Below, in pieces: positions 1 through 7,934 of a DNA stretch of 28,344 bases. The position numbers and the translations under genes were made by a program. Origin of the DNA: Methanoregula sp. UBA276 (GTDB lineage Archaea; Halobacteriota; Methanomicrobia; Methanomicrobiales; Methanospirillaceae); NCBI GenBank assembly GCA_002508495.1, contig DANA01000109.1:21661-50004 (forward strand). Direction: 5' to 3'. Within the stretch, counting starts at the first letter, position 1; each line of letters opens with the position of its first letter. Under the pieces are notes generated by a model that was not told where the DNA came from, did not search any database, and worked only from the letters and a program-made list of their open reading frames with translations.

Positions 1-861
1 ATCTTCCACACGGACGAACTCCCGGCCTACGGGGTCACCGCAGAAGAGGTTGCCCATCTCAGGAGCGTTCTGCATGCCGCGGATGGCGACTGTGTCATCC
101 TTGTTGCCGGCGCGAGCGAGAAGCAGGCGTCCTGCGCGATTGCGCAGGTTATCACCCGGGCGAAGATCGCGCTTTCGGACCGGCCGGTGCCGGAAGAGAC
201 CCGCAAGATGCTCGAGAGCGGGAGCACGTCCTATATGCGCCCACTACCCGGGGCTGCCCGCATGTACCCGGAGACGGACGTCCTGCCGGTGCTCATTGGC
301 GACACCCGGTGGGAAGCGGTAACGGTCCCGGAACTGCTCACAACCAAAGCGGAGCGGTTTGTTGCAGACTATGGGATCGAGATGAACTACGCGCTCCAGC
401 TGGCGGCATCAGACAGACTCCCGCTCTTCGAGCAGGCAGTGGCTGAAGGGGTTAAACCCAAGCTTGCGGTCTTTTCCATCCTCTCCACCACGACCGAGCT
501 CCGGAGGGACGGCGTTGATGTGGCGAAGATCTCCGACCAGGTATACCTTGATACATGGCATGCGGTAGAGAAAGGAAACGCTGCACGGGAGGCAATCCCG
601 GAGATCTTCCGGAGCGTTGCTGCCGGCAGCACCTTTGATGAAGCGTTAAGAAAACTCGTACCGGCCGTTACGCGAGAAGAACTCGAAACGATCGTCCGGA
701 AGATCATCACGGAAAGGAAGGACTTTGTCGCACAGAAGGGCAACGCCGCGCTCGGCCCGCTTATGGGAGTTGTGATGAAGGAAGTGCGCGGATCGGTTGA
801 CGGGAAACTGGTGAGCGAGGTCTTAAAAAAGGAGATTGCCGCCGCAACCACCCCGAAATAA
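1..861 (+). CDS. gatE: Glu-tRNA(Gln) amidotransferase subunit E, C-terminal part
   Basis: The gene is open from the first base of the window and runs 286 codons to TAA; the start lies upstream. GatE pairs with GatD in archaea to convert Glu-tRNA(Gln) to Gln-tRNA(Gln) in the cytoplasm, GatE being the transamidase and tRNA-binding subunit. The visible part begins inside the GAD-type insertion region and contains the family motif PLPGAARMYPETD (about residues 80-92 of the fragment). It is followed by the helical tRNA-recognition tail (YqeY-like) with the typical closing pattern KGxxALGPLMGVVMKEVRG. Full-length GatE is roughly 600 or more residues, so about half is present. The substrate tRNA-Gln gene lies 5.3 kb downstream. 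No frameshift is seen. Assignment by motif recall, high confidence. Confidence 0.95.
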   Translation: MFHTDELPAYGVTAEEVAHLRSVLHAADGDCVILVAGASEKQASCAIAQVITRAKIALSDRPVPEETRKMLESGSTSYMRPLPGAARMYPETDVLPVLIGDTRWEAVTVPELLTTKAERFVADYGIEMNYALQLAASDRLPLFEQAVAEGVKPKLAVFSILSTTTELRRDGVDVAKISDQVYLDTWHAVEKGNAAREAIPEIFRSVAAGSTFDEALRKLVPAVTREELETIVRKIITERKDFVAQKGNAALGPLMGVVMKEVRGSVDGKLVSEVLKKEIAAATTPK

Positions 862-901
862 TCCATTTTTTGTGCCAGCCACTGCCAAATACAGGCGCGA
901 A

Positions 902-936
902 CCTTTATGAGCGGGGCAGCAGAATTACATAAGGAG
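902..936 (+). promoter_or_regulatory. promoter and ribosome-binding site of the DUF5350 gene
   Basis: A TATA-like element (CTTTATGA, about 903-910) lies about 25 bases before the likely transcription start. A strong Shine-Dalgarno AAGGAG at 931-936 lies 7 bases before the ATG at 944. The RBS fixes the start of the following gene. The promoter is inferred from position only. Confidence 0.55.
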
Positions 937-943
937 TTTAATC

Positions 944-1276
944 ATGGGTAAAACAGGAACCACCCTCTGGGCACAGGTAAAAGGCGTCAAGGGCCAGATA
1001 CGGCTCGTACCGAAAAAAGAAGGCGAGGCAAAGACCCCGGGACCAAACCAGCGGTTCAAGGCCGGTGCAAATGTCAAGCAGATCGACCAGATGAACGAGG
1101 CCATGGGCGGCCGCGGCGGTTCACGCGGTGGGCGCGGGGGCCGTGGGGGAAGGCGCGGGGGCGACCGGTCCGGTGGATCCGGCATGAACGAGTCCACGGC
1201 AAACCCGATGATCCGCAGGCGCATGAAACGCGCAAAGGTCTCAGCGCTCGGCGCAAAGGCAAAATCGAGCCGTTAA
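944..1276 (+). CDS. small basic Gly/Arg-rich protein, DUF5350-like
   Basis: A 110-residue very basic protein. The N-terminal half (1-45) opens MGKTGTTLWAQVKGVKGQIR and matches my memory of the methanogen family DUF5350, whose function is unknown. Residues about 55-80 form a low-complexity stretch of GGR/RGG units, followed by a basic tail with RRRMKRAK. RGG-type tracts in other proteins bind RNA or ribosomes, so an RNA-associated role is a reasonable guess but only inference. The start is fixed by AAGGAG seven bases upstream. The gene stands alone between gatE (82-base gap) and the next gene; oligo-T tracts at about 1311-1316 and 1326-1332 may terminate it. The GGR tract is coded mainly by GGC/GGG and CGC/CGG, raising local GC. 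Confidence 0.8.
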   Translation: MGKTGTTLWAQVKGVKGQIRLVPKKEGEAKTPGPNQRFKAGANVKQIDQMNEAMGGRGGSRGGRGGRGGRRGGDRSGGSGMNESTANPMIRRRMKRAKVSALGAKAKSSR

Positions 1277-1357
1277 TATTTTCTGGCAGGTGCCCGATTG
1301 GGGGCCGGGATTTTTCCGGAACCCTGATTTTTTTGTCCATCTCCAAAAACAGCGGGG

Positions 1358-1777
1358 ATGCTTCTCTCACGAATGATGAGTAAACAGAACGCTATTTTAC
1401 TCAAAAATCCCATGGTGTGTATGGATCTGAAAACCGCAGTCACCAGTTACCAGTTCGCAGAGCGTGCCAAATCCGAACTGATCACCTGCTCCCAGCTGAG
1501 TATCGCGCTGACGGGATTCCCCGAGGAGGAGAAGGCAGGGGGAAAACGGATGCTCATCCACCTGTATGAAGCTGTCCGCACCGAGCTCCAGTTTGCCGTT
1601 CGGAGCACGGGGCAGTCAGACTTCCAGAAAGCCATCAATTCGCTCAACGAAGCAATCTCTCTTGTGGAAAGCAACCAGCCCGAGCGGGCTTCCGAGAAGA
1701 TTGCAGCTGCTATCAGCGCCTCGACAACCACCGCACAGAACGCCTGGCAGGTCCTTTCCGAACATGGACTCATCTGA
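1358..1777 (+). CDS. small helical protein of unknown function
   Basis: I do not recognise this family. The longest reading is 139 residues. In-frame ATGs occur at 1358, 1373, 1376, 1412 and 1421, none with a convincing Shine-Dalgarno, so the start is uncertain. The segment from 1421 (MDLKTAVTSYQFAERAKSEL) looks most like a natural N terminus of an all-helical protein. No signal peptide or membrane segment is visible. The repeated heptad-like Ala/Leu/Glu pattern and Ser/Thr-rich C terminus suggest a small helical bundle. Its last 14 bases overlap the nitroreductase gene, so the two are probably co-transcribed and translationally coupled. Existence is supported by codon usage like its neighbours and by this overlap. 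Confidence 0.65.
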   Translation: MLLSRMMSKQNAILLKNPMVCMDLKTAVTSYQFAERAKSELITCSQLSIALTGFPEEEKAGGKRMLIHLYEAVRTELQFAVRSTGQSDFQKAINSLNEAISLVESNQPERASEKIAAAISASTTTAQNAWQVLSEHGLI

Positions 1778-2291
1778 ATTTTTCGGGTTTCTCTCAGAGC
1801 GCTCATCCGTCCGGTCATATACCGACACGCCCCTGACGGATGAGGAAACCAACTATATTCTTCATTGTGCGGGTACCGCACCAAGTGCAGGGAACCTTGA
1901 GGCATGGGATGTTGTTGTCGTGACTGCAGAAGATGCGAAGGGTGCCCTTGCAGAAGCTGCATACGACCAGGAACATATTGCCCAGGCACCGGCTGTTTTT
2001 GTTGTCTGCGCGAACTATGTCAGATCTATGTCCCGCTATGGCGAACGCGGGATCCTCTATGCAGTCCAGGACGCGACAATTGCCGGCACATACATGATGC
2101 TTGCCGCCCATGCCCGGAAACTGCATTGCTGCTGGACCGGGGCATTTGATGAAGATGCAGCGCGGGAGATCCTCAACCTGCCCCAGCATGTCCGTCCGGT
2201 GGTATTTCTTGCCGTGGGAAGAGGTCACCCACCAACCTCGCTCACCGAACGGATGGAACCCGGAGAGCATGTGCATTACGATATATGGTAA
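1764..2291 (+). CDS. nitroreductase family protein
   Basis: A 175-residue protein of the FMN-dependent nitroreductase family. The N terminus carries the RSSVRSYTDTPLTDEE pattern that positions the FMN phosphate. It is followed by APSAGNLEAWDVVVV, the usual FMN/substrate-side motif. A hydrophobic helix around YAVQDATIAGTYMMLAAHA and a C-terminal PVVFLAVGRG strand complete the fold. Length is typical for the short archaeal forms. These enzymes transfer electrons from NAD(P)H or another carrier through FMN; the substrate cannot be deduced. The start at 1764 lies inside the preceding gene and the next gene starts 10 bases after the stop, so it sits in the middle of an operon. A second, only distantly similar nitroreductase lies at 25334-25840. 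Confidence 0.85.
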   Translation: MDSSEFFGFLSERSSVRSYTDTPLTDEETNYILHCAGTAPSAGNLEAWDVVVVTAEDAKGALAEAAYDQEHIAQAPAVFVVCANYVRSMSRYGERGILYAVQDATIAGTYMMLAAHARKLHCCWTGAFDEDAAREILNLPQHVRPVVFLAVGRGHPPTSLTERMEPGEHVHYDIW

Positions 2292-2301
2292 GGAGCTCGA
2301 G

Positions 2302-2643
2302 ATGCCGGATTATACTGTAACCCTGGAATCGGCATGGATCATCAAAGATGTTCAATCGCTTGACGATGCTATCGGCATTGCTATCAGCGAAGCCGGAAAG
2401 CGCCTGAATCCCCAGGCAAAATATGTTGACGTGGAAGCAGGCGTGCTCGCGTGCCCGTTCTGTGACCGGGAACTTTCAAGCGCAATTGTGGTTGCGGATA
2501 CTGCGCTTGTCGGCCTTGTCCTTGATATGAAGGTATTCCGCGCAGAGTCCCCGGAACATGCCGGGCGGATCGCAAAATCCGTGATTGGAAAAGCCCTGCG
2601 GGAAGTCCCCCTGAAAATCATCGATGTTCAGGAGGAAACATGA
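2302..2643 (+). CDS. DUF555 (UPF0212) family protein
   Basis: A 113-residue protein matching the archaeal DUF555/UPF0212 family, known mainly as a conserved archaeal protein without assigned function. The start is fixed by AAGGAG at 2290-2295, six bases before ATG 2302. Residues about 50-56 contain a CPFC pair (ACPFCDREL), which could bind zinc or be redox-active. The remainder alternates strands and helices and is soluble. The stop codon overlaps the start of the PfkB kinase gene as ATGA, so the two are translationally coupled. The longer upstream reading in this frame runs antisense to sense with the nitroreductase gene and is not used. Confidence 0.85.
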   Translation: MPDYTVTLESAWIIKDVQSLDDAIGIAISEAGKRLNPQAKYVDVEAGVLACPFCDRELSSAIVVADTALVGLVLDMKVFRAESPEHAGRIAKSVIGKALREVPLKIIDVQEET

Positions 2644-3533
2644 TCCATATCGTCGGCCACACGGCCATTGACCACATCTCAAAGGTTGCCCATCTCCCGG
2701 AAAAGAACTGCTCGACCCATATCACCGACCGGCAGATCTATTATGGCGGGGGGGCGGCAAATATTGCGGCCGGAATCGCCACTCTTGGCGGTGAAGTGAC
2801 CCTGGTATCGTGCGTTGGCGGGGACTTTGCCGGCAGCCCGTACGACCAGTGGCTGCGAAAGATCGGGGTGCACCAGCAGTTTTTTTTGGTGCCCGATGCC
2901 CATACCCCGACCGCGTTCATGTTCACGGACGAGGCTGGCGACCAGATGACCTTCTTTGAGTGGGGGGCATCAAAAGCATTCAATTCCGCAGAAGCCCCGG
3001 CTCTCCCCTTTGTCCACATGGCAACTGCCGACCCGGAGTTCAACTGCCGGGTTGCAGAGAAGAGCGGGTTTGCGTGCTTTGACCCGGGACAGGACGTCTT
3101 CTGGTACACGCGGGAACAGCTCGATTCGATCCTTGACAATATCGAGATCCTGTTTGCCAACCAGCACGAGGTCGCCCACATGTGCCGGACGCTCCAGACC
3201 ACGCGGGACGAGATCGTGAAGCGCGTGGGTACGGCGATTTTCACGATGAGCGGCGATGGCAGCACGCTGTATGCAAAAGGAAAAGAGGTCAATATCCCGG
3301 TTGTCCCGGTCACCCTTGCCGACCCCACAGGAGCCGGGGATTCCTACCGGGCCGGTTTCCTCACGGCCTATGTCCGGGGATATGCCCCGGAGACCTGCTG
3401 CAGGATCGGATCGGTGACTGCATCGTTTGTTGTCGAGCACGTGGGGTGCCAGACCCACCTGCCGGCGTGGGATTCCATGACCGGACGGTACGCGAAGCAT
3501 TTCGGGCCGCTGGATCCACCAGAGGCACGGTGA
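2640..3533 (+). CDS. PfkB-family carbohydrate/nucleoside kinase
   Basis: A 297-residue sugar kinase of the ribokinase/PfkB superfamily, usual length. The glycine-rich substrate motif is GGGAANIAAGIATLGGEV at residues 36-53. The second signature, DPTGAGDSYRAGF at 228-240, holds the anion hole and catalytic base Asp234. The enzyme phosphorylates a sugar or nucleoside hydroxyl using ATP. Archaeal relatives include nucleoside kinases and ADP-dependent-like members, and the substrate cannot be fixed from sequence. One Asn-x-x-Glu-like metal motif is seen as NQHE at 174-177. The gene overlaps DUF555 by four bases (ATGA) and is followed after five bases by the DPH6-type gene, so it is operonic. No disruption is visible. 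Confidence 0.88.
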   Translation: MIHIVGHTAIDHISKVAHLPEKNCSTHITDRQIYYGGGAANIAAGIATLGGEVTLVSCVGGDFAGSPYDQWLRKIGVHQQFFLVPDAHTPTAFMFTDEAGDQMTFFEWGASKAFNSAEAPALPFVHMATADPEFNCRVAEKSGFACFDPGQDVFWYTREQLDSILDNIEILFANQHEVAHMCRTLQTTRDEIVKRVGTAIFTMSGDGSTLYAKGKEVNIPVVPVTLADPTGAGDSYRAGFLTAYVRGYAPETCCRIGSVTASFVVEHVGCQTHLPAWDSMTGRYAKHFGPLDPPEAR

Positions 3534-3538
3534 GGGGG

Positions 3539-4195
3539 ATGAGCTGGGCCGCGTTGACATCAGGGGGGAAAGACTCCATCCTTTCCTGCCAGAAAGCCAT
3601 CGACAGCGGAAAAGACATAAAATACCTGGTCACGGCCCGGCCAAAGAATCCCGATTCCTACATGTTCCACTCAGCGAACCTCGATGCCGTCCCGGTCATT
3701 GCACAGGTTTGTGGCATTGAGTACGTGGAGATTGCCACCCATGGGCGCAAGGAGGAGGAACTGGCCGATCTTGAAGAAGGGCTGGCATCCCTTGACATTG
3801 AAGGAGTAATTGCCGGCGCGGTTGCATCGGTTTACCAGGCTGACCGGGTCCGGGCGATCACGGGCCGGCTGGGGCTGTCCCTCTTCACCCCGCTCTGGCA
3901 TATGGACGCAGAACAACTCCTGCGGGAGGTTGCAGAACGGCTGGATGCACGGATTGTCGTGACCGCAGCGGAGGGCCTTGACGAGAGTTTCCTTGGCGCA
4001 CGGTTCGATACAGCACTGATAAAACGGCTGAAGCAGGTGGCCTCGAACCACCGCATCAACATTGCTGGCGAGGGCGGGGAGTACGAGAGCCTGACCCTCA
4101 ATGCCCCGTTCTTTTCCCGGCCGGTCACGTTCACGGTTTCGGAAACCAGGTCATCGCCAGGGCGTCACGAACTGGTACTGGGGGGATTTGCATAG
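3539..4195 (+). CDS. diphthine-ammonia ligase (DPH6)-type ATP-pyrophosphatase
   Basis: A 218-residue protein of the adenine nucleotide alpha-hydrolase (PP-loop) superfamily. The PP-loop SGGKDS is at residues 8-13, immediately after the first strand. The C-terminal part carries the DPH6-specific motif NIAGEGGEYESLTLNAPFF (about 180-198). Family members perform the last step of diphthamide synthesis on elongation factor 2, adenylating diphthine and adding ammonia. This archaeal subgroup is often annotated only as an MJ0570-related ATP-binding protein. The ATG at 3539 follows a GAGGGGG Shine-Dalgarno just after the preceding stop; the spacing is very short. The stop TAG abuts the ATG of the DUF2070 gene, so the transcript continues. 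Confidence 0.88.
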   Translation: MSWAALTSGGKDSILSCQKAIDSGKDIKYLVTARPKNPDSYMFHSANLDAVPVIAQVCGIEYVEIATHGRKEEELADLEEGLASLDIEGVIAGAVASVYQADRVRAITGRLGLSLFTPLWHMDAEQLLREVAERLDARIVVTAAEGLDESFLGARFDTALIKRLKQVASNHRINIAGEGGEYESLTLNAPFFSRPVTFTVSETRSSPGRHELVLGGFA

Positions 4196-6010
4196 ATGAC
4201 GCAACAGGGAAGTGACGTCCGGCTCGGGCAGCTTGCCCGGTACATCTTCACCGCACCATCCTGGCAGCGGTCCCTGGTACTCATCCTTCTCCTGGGATTT
4301 CTCATCGATGGCGCCGGGGCAAAATCGTGGCTGAACCTCAACCTTTCCGGCCCCGTCTCTTTCACCTTGCCAACGGTCATCAGCAGTTCTCTTGCGCTCC
4401 CCGAAACCTTCGTCTTTTCCGGAACCCTGATATTTACGCTGCCGGCAATTGCTGCACTCGCCCTCACAAAGCCCTTAATCGCGCTGGGCGGCAAGACGAT
4501 GACCTGGAACCGGTCCGGTCTCCTTGCACTCGCCTGCACGGTCTTTGGCGTCATCATTACCATATCGGCCCTTTTTGTATCGGTGACGCTCATTCCCCTT
4601 GCGTACGCGATCTCGCTGGGATTTATCTTCGCGCTCCGCCTGCTGGTGCTGGTGGCGATTGCCGATTACCGGATCTCCCGCATGCTCCTGCCGGCCCTCA
4701 CGCAGAGCGGGGTCGGGATCCTTGTCGGGATGGTGCTCTTCTCTCCTTCGTTTGCCCTCTTTGCGCTCGTGCTCCACCTGGTCTTCGGTGCGGGCATTGC
4801 CATCCTGATCTGGATGATCGAGCGCCCCCTCAAGCGGGCGTTCAAGATCCGGGGACTTGCATTCATCAACGCATTTATCGCCCATATGACGGACGGGTCA
4901 AAGGGAATGGAGGACTTTTTCCGGGAGATAGGGGAAGGGATCTATGTCCCGCAGGTGAGCTTCTTCTTTTCCCGTGAAACGAAGAAGCCGGTTACCTTCA
5001 CGGTCCCGAACCTCCATCCCGGCCCGATGGGGGAGATTGGCGGAGGTAACCTTCCCAAGGTCCTCTATGATCACTTCTGCCCGGAAGAGACGCTCGTGGC
5101 CCACGGGTGCGCAACCCATGATTTCAACCTGGTCTCGGAAACAGAGATCGCGAAGGTTATCAGTGCCCTGCAGAAGTCCCGTGACGATCTTGCATTTTCT
5201 GGTGATGCATCACCGTCCGGCCGGTGCACCTATGGAAGCGTGCAGGTGCTGTACCAGAGGTTTGGAGATTCGGTCCTCCTCGTGACATCCCGGTCGCCCC
5301 AGATGACCGAAGACCTGGACTTCTCGATCGGTATGACCATCATGGCAGAGGGTCACCGCTGGTTCCCGCATGTCGCGGTCGTAGACGCCCATAACTGCAT
5401 GACGGATCTTTCGTCACCGGTCCTTCTTGCTACCCAGACGGCAATGGAGTACCAGAAAGCATCGATTGCGGCCATGGGAGCCTGCCGCGATGCGCCCCAC
5501 CACCCCATGAAGATTGGGATCTCCCACCACCCCCTGCCCTTTAGCCGGGAACAGGGATTTGGCGATCTCGGCATCCAGGTGATGGTGGCAGAGGTTGCAT
5601 CCCAGAAGACGGCGTATATCCTGATAGACGGGAACAATGTTGCCCAGGGCACTCGCGAGGCGCTGCTTGCTGAAGTGTTACAAGAGGTGGACCATGCCGA
5701 GATCATGACAACGGATTCCCATGTTGTCAATACGATAACCGGCAAGAACCCGGTGGGGATGGCAGTCCCCCCGGAGGGAATTATTCCCGAGATCATGCAG
5801 GCGGTCCATGAAGCAGTCCTGGACCTTGCTCCGGCACAAAGTGCTGCTGCAACCGCCCAGTGCGAGAATGTGATCGTCTTTGGATCCAATCGCATTGTCC
5901 AGCTGGCAAGCACGGTCAATGCCATGCTGGTCTTTGTTGCGCCGCTCTCCCTTGCGATGCTGCTTCTCGCATTCCTTCTCTCGATTCTTGCATACCTGGT
6001 GATGAGTTAA
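4196..6010 (+). CDS. DUF2070 family integral membrane protein
   Basis: A 604-residue archaeal membrane protein of DUF2070, function not established. About five to six hydrophobic segments occupy residues 25-40, 70-95, 107-156 (two) and 172-208. A hydrophilic domain of roughly 350 residues follows, and a final hydrophobic hairpin spans about 573-603. The soluble domain is rich in conserved His/Asp/Glu clusters: PNLHPGPMGEIGGGN (271-285), HGCATHDFN (303-311), DAHNC (397-401), ISHHPLPF (442-449) and TTDSHVVN (505-512). These look like a metal-dependent hydrolase centre, which is my inference from pattern. The start codon directly follows the stop of the DPH6-type gene. The gene ends the operon; about 130 bases then separate it from the tRNA gene. 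Confidence 0.85.
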   Translation: MTQQGSDVRLGQLARYIFTAPSWQRSLVLILLLGFLIDGAGAKSWLNLNLSGPVSFTLPTVISSSLALPETFVFSGTLIFTLPAIAALALTKPLIALGGKTMTWNRSGLLALACTVFGVIITISALFVSVTLIPLAYAISLGFIFALRLLVLVAIADYRISRMLLPALTQSGVGILVGMVLFSPSFALFALVLHLVFGAGIAILIWMIERPLKRAFKIRGLAFINAFIAHMTDGSKGMEDFFREIGEGIYVPQVSFFFSRETKKPVTFTVPNLHPGPMGEIGGGNLPKVLYDHFCPEETLVAHGCATHDFNLVSETEIAKVISALQKSRDDLAFSGDASPSGRCTYGSVQVLYQRFGDSVLLVTSRSPQMTEDLDFSIGMTIMAEGHRWFPHVAVVDAHNCMTDLSSPVLLATQTAMEYQKASIAAMGACRDAPHHPMKIGISHHPLPFSREQGFGDLGIQVMVAEVASQKTAYILIDGNNVAQGTREALLAEVLQEVDHAEIMTTDSHVVNTITGKNPVGMAVPPEGIIPEIMQAVHEAVLDLAPAQSAAATAQCENVIVFGSNRIVQLASTVNAMLVFVAPLSLAMLLLAFLLSILAYLVMS

Positions 6011-6139
6011 CCGGGAATTGAAATCCCCGTATTTTAGGTATGCATGCACGGCATCTGCGATGAGCACAGGATGCCGGTTAATATTCACATTCGGGACGGA
6101 ACAAAAAAGGTGTGATGGGATTCCAACACATTGTCTTGA

Positions 6140-6212
6140 TACCCCCGACCAGATTCGAACTGGTGTCGCCAGCTCCAAAGGCTGGCATGATTGACCACTA
6201 CACTACGGGGGT
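6140..6212 (-). tRNA. tRNA-Gln (anticodon UUG)
   Basis: On the minus strand a 73-nt cloverleaf can be drawn. Acceptor ACCCCCG pairs with CGGGGGT with discriminator A. The D arm is GTGT...ATGC. The anticodon arm CCAGC/GCTGG encloses the loop CTTTGGA (anticodon TTG), the variable loop is CGAC, and the T arm ACCAG/CTGGT has the loop TTCGAAT. No CCA is encoded and there is no intron. The CTTTGGA loop and GTAGTGTAGTGGTCAA start are typical of archaeal tRNA-Gln. It is charged with Glu and then amidated by GatDE, whose GatE subunit is encoded at the start of the window. Confidence 0.96.
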
Positions 6213-6251
6213 GCATTTTGTGTGCCAGATCTCAAGCGAGAAGAGGCGTTG

Positions 6252-6259
6252 TATAATTT
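6252..6259 (-). promoter_or_regulatory. TATA box of tRNA-Gln
   Basis: Reading on the minus strand, AAATTATA lies about 40-47 bases before the mature tRNA 5' end, which would give a short leader of about 15 bases to be removed by RNase P. Assigned by position and composition only. Confidence 0.5.
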
Positions 6260-6384
6260 GGCGTCTTAGGCCTATTAAGGATACCTTCGGGTCGAATCAC
6301 CGGTCAATTTAAGGACTGGTAAAATCGGGGGTCGCGGGGATCATGTTTCACGAATAATTGGAATGCCGGGAAAAAAGAGAATAA

Positions 6385-6843
6385 TCAGGATCCAATCATA
6401 ATATCTGCCGGGGGTTTGTCGTGCCCGGGCTTTTTAACTGGTTCCTTCAGGTCAGGAATTTTTGGAGCAGAGGGCTTATGGCTGTGGTCTTCGGGTTTTG
6501 GAGAGAATTTTTCAAGGCGGGTAAGAATTTCCCGGCTCACGGAAATCTGCTCCCTGAATAAACCGGAGAGTTCAGCAATCATCCGGTTCTGTGCAGCGAT
6601 CAGTTGTTCGAATTCACGGGTTGATCCGGATAACTCAAGCTCGGGGGGGTTTCCCCCATGAATTTTCTTTAAGAATTCTCCCCGGCGTTTCCAGATCTTG
6701 CTGATGCTGTCGATCCCTTTTTTCCGTGTCGGGAATTCCTGGCGGTACCGCTCGTAGAATTCATGGCTGTCAGTACACTGGACAACCAGATCGATCTCAG
6801 CCTGGTCAATTTTTTCGTATTTTCTCTTCTGCACCCTGGGCAT
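6385..6843 (-). CDS. small coiled-coil-type protein of unknown function
   Basis: A 152-residue hydrophilic protein I do not recognise. Residues 1-60 are basic and helical, with a possible DNA- or RNA-contacting surface (MPRVQKRKYEKI and FPTRKKGIDSISKIWKRR). Residues about 73-112 form a Leu/Ile heptad segment likely to be a coiled coil (FEQLIAAQNRMIAELSGLF). The tail from 113 is rich in Pro, Lys and Asp and probably disordered. The start is supported by an AGGGGAG Shine-Dalgarno about 8 bases upstream. A T-run follows the stop at about 6372-6377. The N-terminal half resembles a helix-turn-helix of the kind seen in small regulators of mobile DNA, but this is only an impression. It borders the gene-poor region. 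Confidence 0.7.
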   Translation of the reverse strand: MPRVQKRKYEKIDQAEIDLVVQCTDSHEFYERYRQEFPTRKKGIDSISKIWKRRGEFLKKIHGGNPPELELSGSTREFEQLIAAQNRMIAELSGLFREQISVSREILTRLEKFSPKPEDHSHKPSAPKIPDLKEPVKKPGHDKPPADIMIGS

Positions 6844-6859
6844 AGAATCTCCCCTGATA

Positions 6860-7682
6860 GTTTAACGAGTCAGGAAAAAAGAATTGTGGTATGAATCCAA
6901 TGCTTTGGGTCATTTTCAATTTTTTTTTGACACCGAGCGAATTACTCCGAAAATAAGAAGATATGGGAAAAATCAGAAATCCACTTTATAGACAGAATTT
7001 TAAAAATTTTGATTATTTTTGAAAAACATTCTTGATAAGAGTGAGAATAGAAAAAATTTAAAATTAATTGAAAATAAGAATATTACGACAGAAAATAATT
7101 TTCAAAAAAAATTGAATATCAGAGTTTTAATCGAAGAATTTTAAAAAATAGAAAAAATTTCAATATTGTTCCGGAAAACAATGCTTATATGAGAAAAATT
7201 GTGACGACGAAAATCCGTTTTTCTCCCGTAAATGAAAAATTCCAATTAATTCCGATTTTCCTGGAAACGGTATATATTAAGCATGCGGTAAAAACCAGAT
7301 CACACAATAAACAAATACACTTTTTAAAATATTAGAATATAATGGATTTAAGGAGTGAATTTGGAAATTGAATATTTTTGATACACAGATTTTCTGAAGG
7401 AAAAAAATTTAATTCGATTTTTTTAAAAAAAAAATTTCACGATATAAAATTGAAAATCACAATTTATTCAATTTTTGCGTTAAAAGACCAGCAGAAAGGC
7501 AGGGACACGATGGATGATTCATTGCTCAGAGAATACCCAAAAAGTCCAAAAATAATAGCACTTTTTTACGTCTGAAATTAGAAATTTTGAAATCAATGGA
7601 TTCAAAAAGATCAGGAGTATCCTGCTGGATTTCCTATTGAAAAGACTGCATGAAATATCTCCCATAGGCACACTTTGCCGGA
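6860..7682. other. AT-rich stretch without a convincing gene
   Basis: About 0.8 kb with very high A+T and runs of A and T, in strong contrast to the neighbouring coding DNA. It contains a short dyad ATTGTT/AACAAT near 7165-7182, a good TATA box at 7271-7279 and a Shine-Dalgarno at 7351-7356 that leads only to a few codons. A 21-codon ATG ORF at 7510-7575 lacks a good RBS. I see no protein resembling a known family on either strand. Confidence 0.6.
7271..7356 (+). promoter_or_regulatory. strong TATA box and RBS with no gene behind them
   Basis: TATATATTA at 7271-7279 is preceded by a purine-rich GGAAACGG that fits a BRE, giving a textbook archaeal promoter. About 70 bases on, AAGGAG at 7351-7356 is followed by GTG/TTG codons that meet a TGA after six to eight codons. 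Either a short leader peptide, an untranslated RNA or the head of a lost gene is possible. Confidence 0.4.
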
Positions 7683-7904
7683 CTATGGTGGGAAATAGAT
7701 CTCTGGTATGAATACAGGATTGCCAAAAATGGATGAATAAACTTTCCGGATATAATTCAACGCCCAGTCGGGATTTGACCAGGATCGGCTGGAACATTCT
7801 CCGGCACGAACGAATCCAGAGAACATTAAGACCACAAGGAATCCAGCACACCAAATAGTTGGATTGAAAGTTCTGGGAAAAGTGGTTGTTACGTATAGCA
7901 TCAT
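7683..7904 (-). CDS. doubtful small ORF with hydrophobic segment
   Basis: A 73-codon reading begins with two ATGs at 7904, 30 bases downstream of the recombinase stop on the same strand. It has one hydrophobic segment (about residues 15-35, ending in a small-residue pattern like a signal peptide cleavage region). A short polar tail with Trp and aromatic residues follows. No Shine-Dalgarno is visible and I recognise no family. The region is less AT-rich than its left flank. It could be a small exported protein or chance. Confidence 0.22.
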   Translation of the reverse strand: MMLYVTTTFPRTFNPTIWCAGFLVVLMFSGFVRAGECSSRSWSNPDWALNYIRKVYSSIFGNPVFIPEIYFPP

Positions 7905-7921
7905 TTGGTTTATAATGACGA

Positions 7922-7934
7922 AAAACAAAAAAAA
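7922..7934 (-). terminator. oligo-T terminator of the recombinase gene
   Basis: Immediately after the TAA stop the minus strand reads T8-G-T5, the usual form of archaeal intrinsic termination signals. No hairpin is needed for this type. Confidence 0.6.

Noticed and set aside
387..866. Long readings antisense to gatE, and similar antisense readings along most genes
   Set aside because: They are shadows of high-GC coding genes, Ser/Arg-rich and without start signals or motifs.
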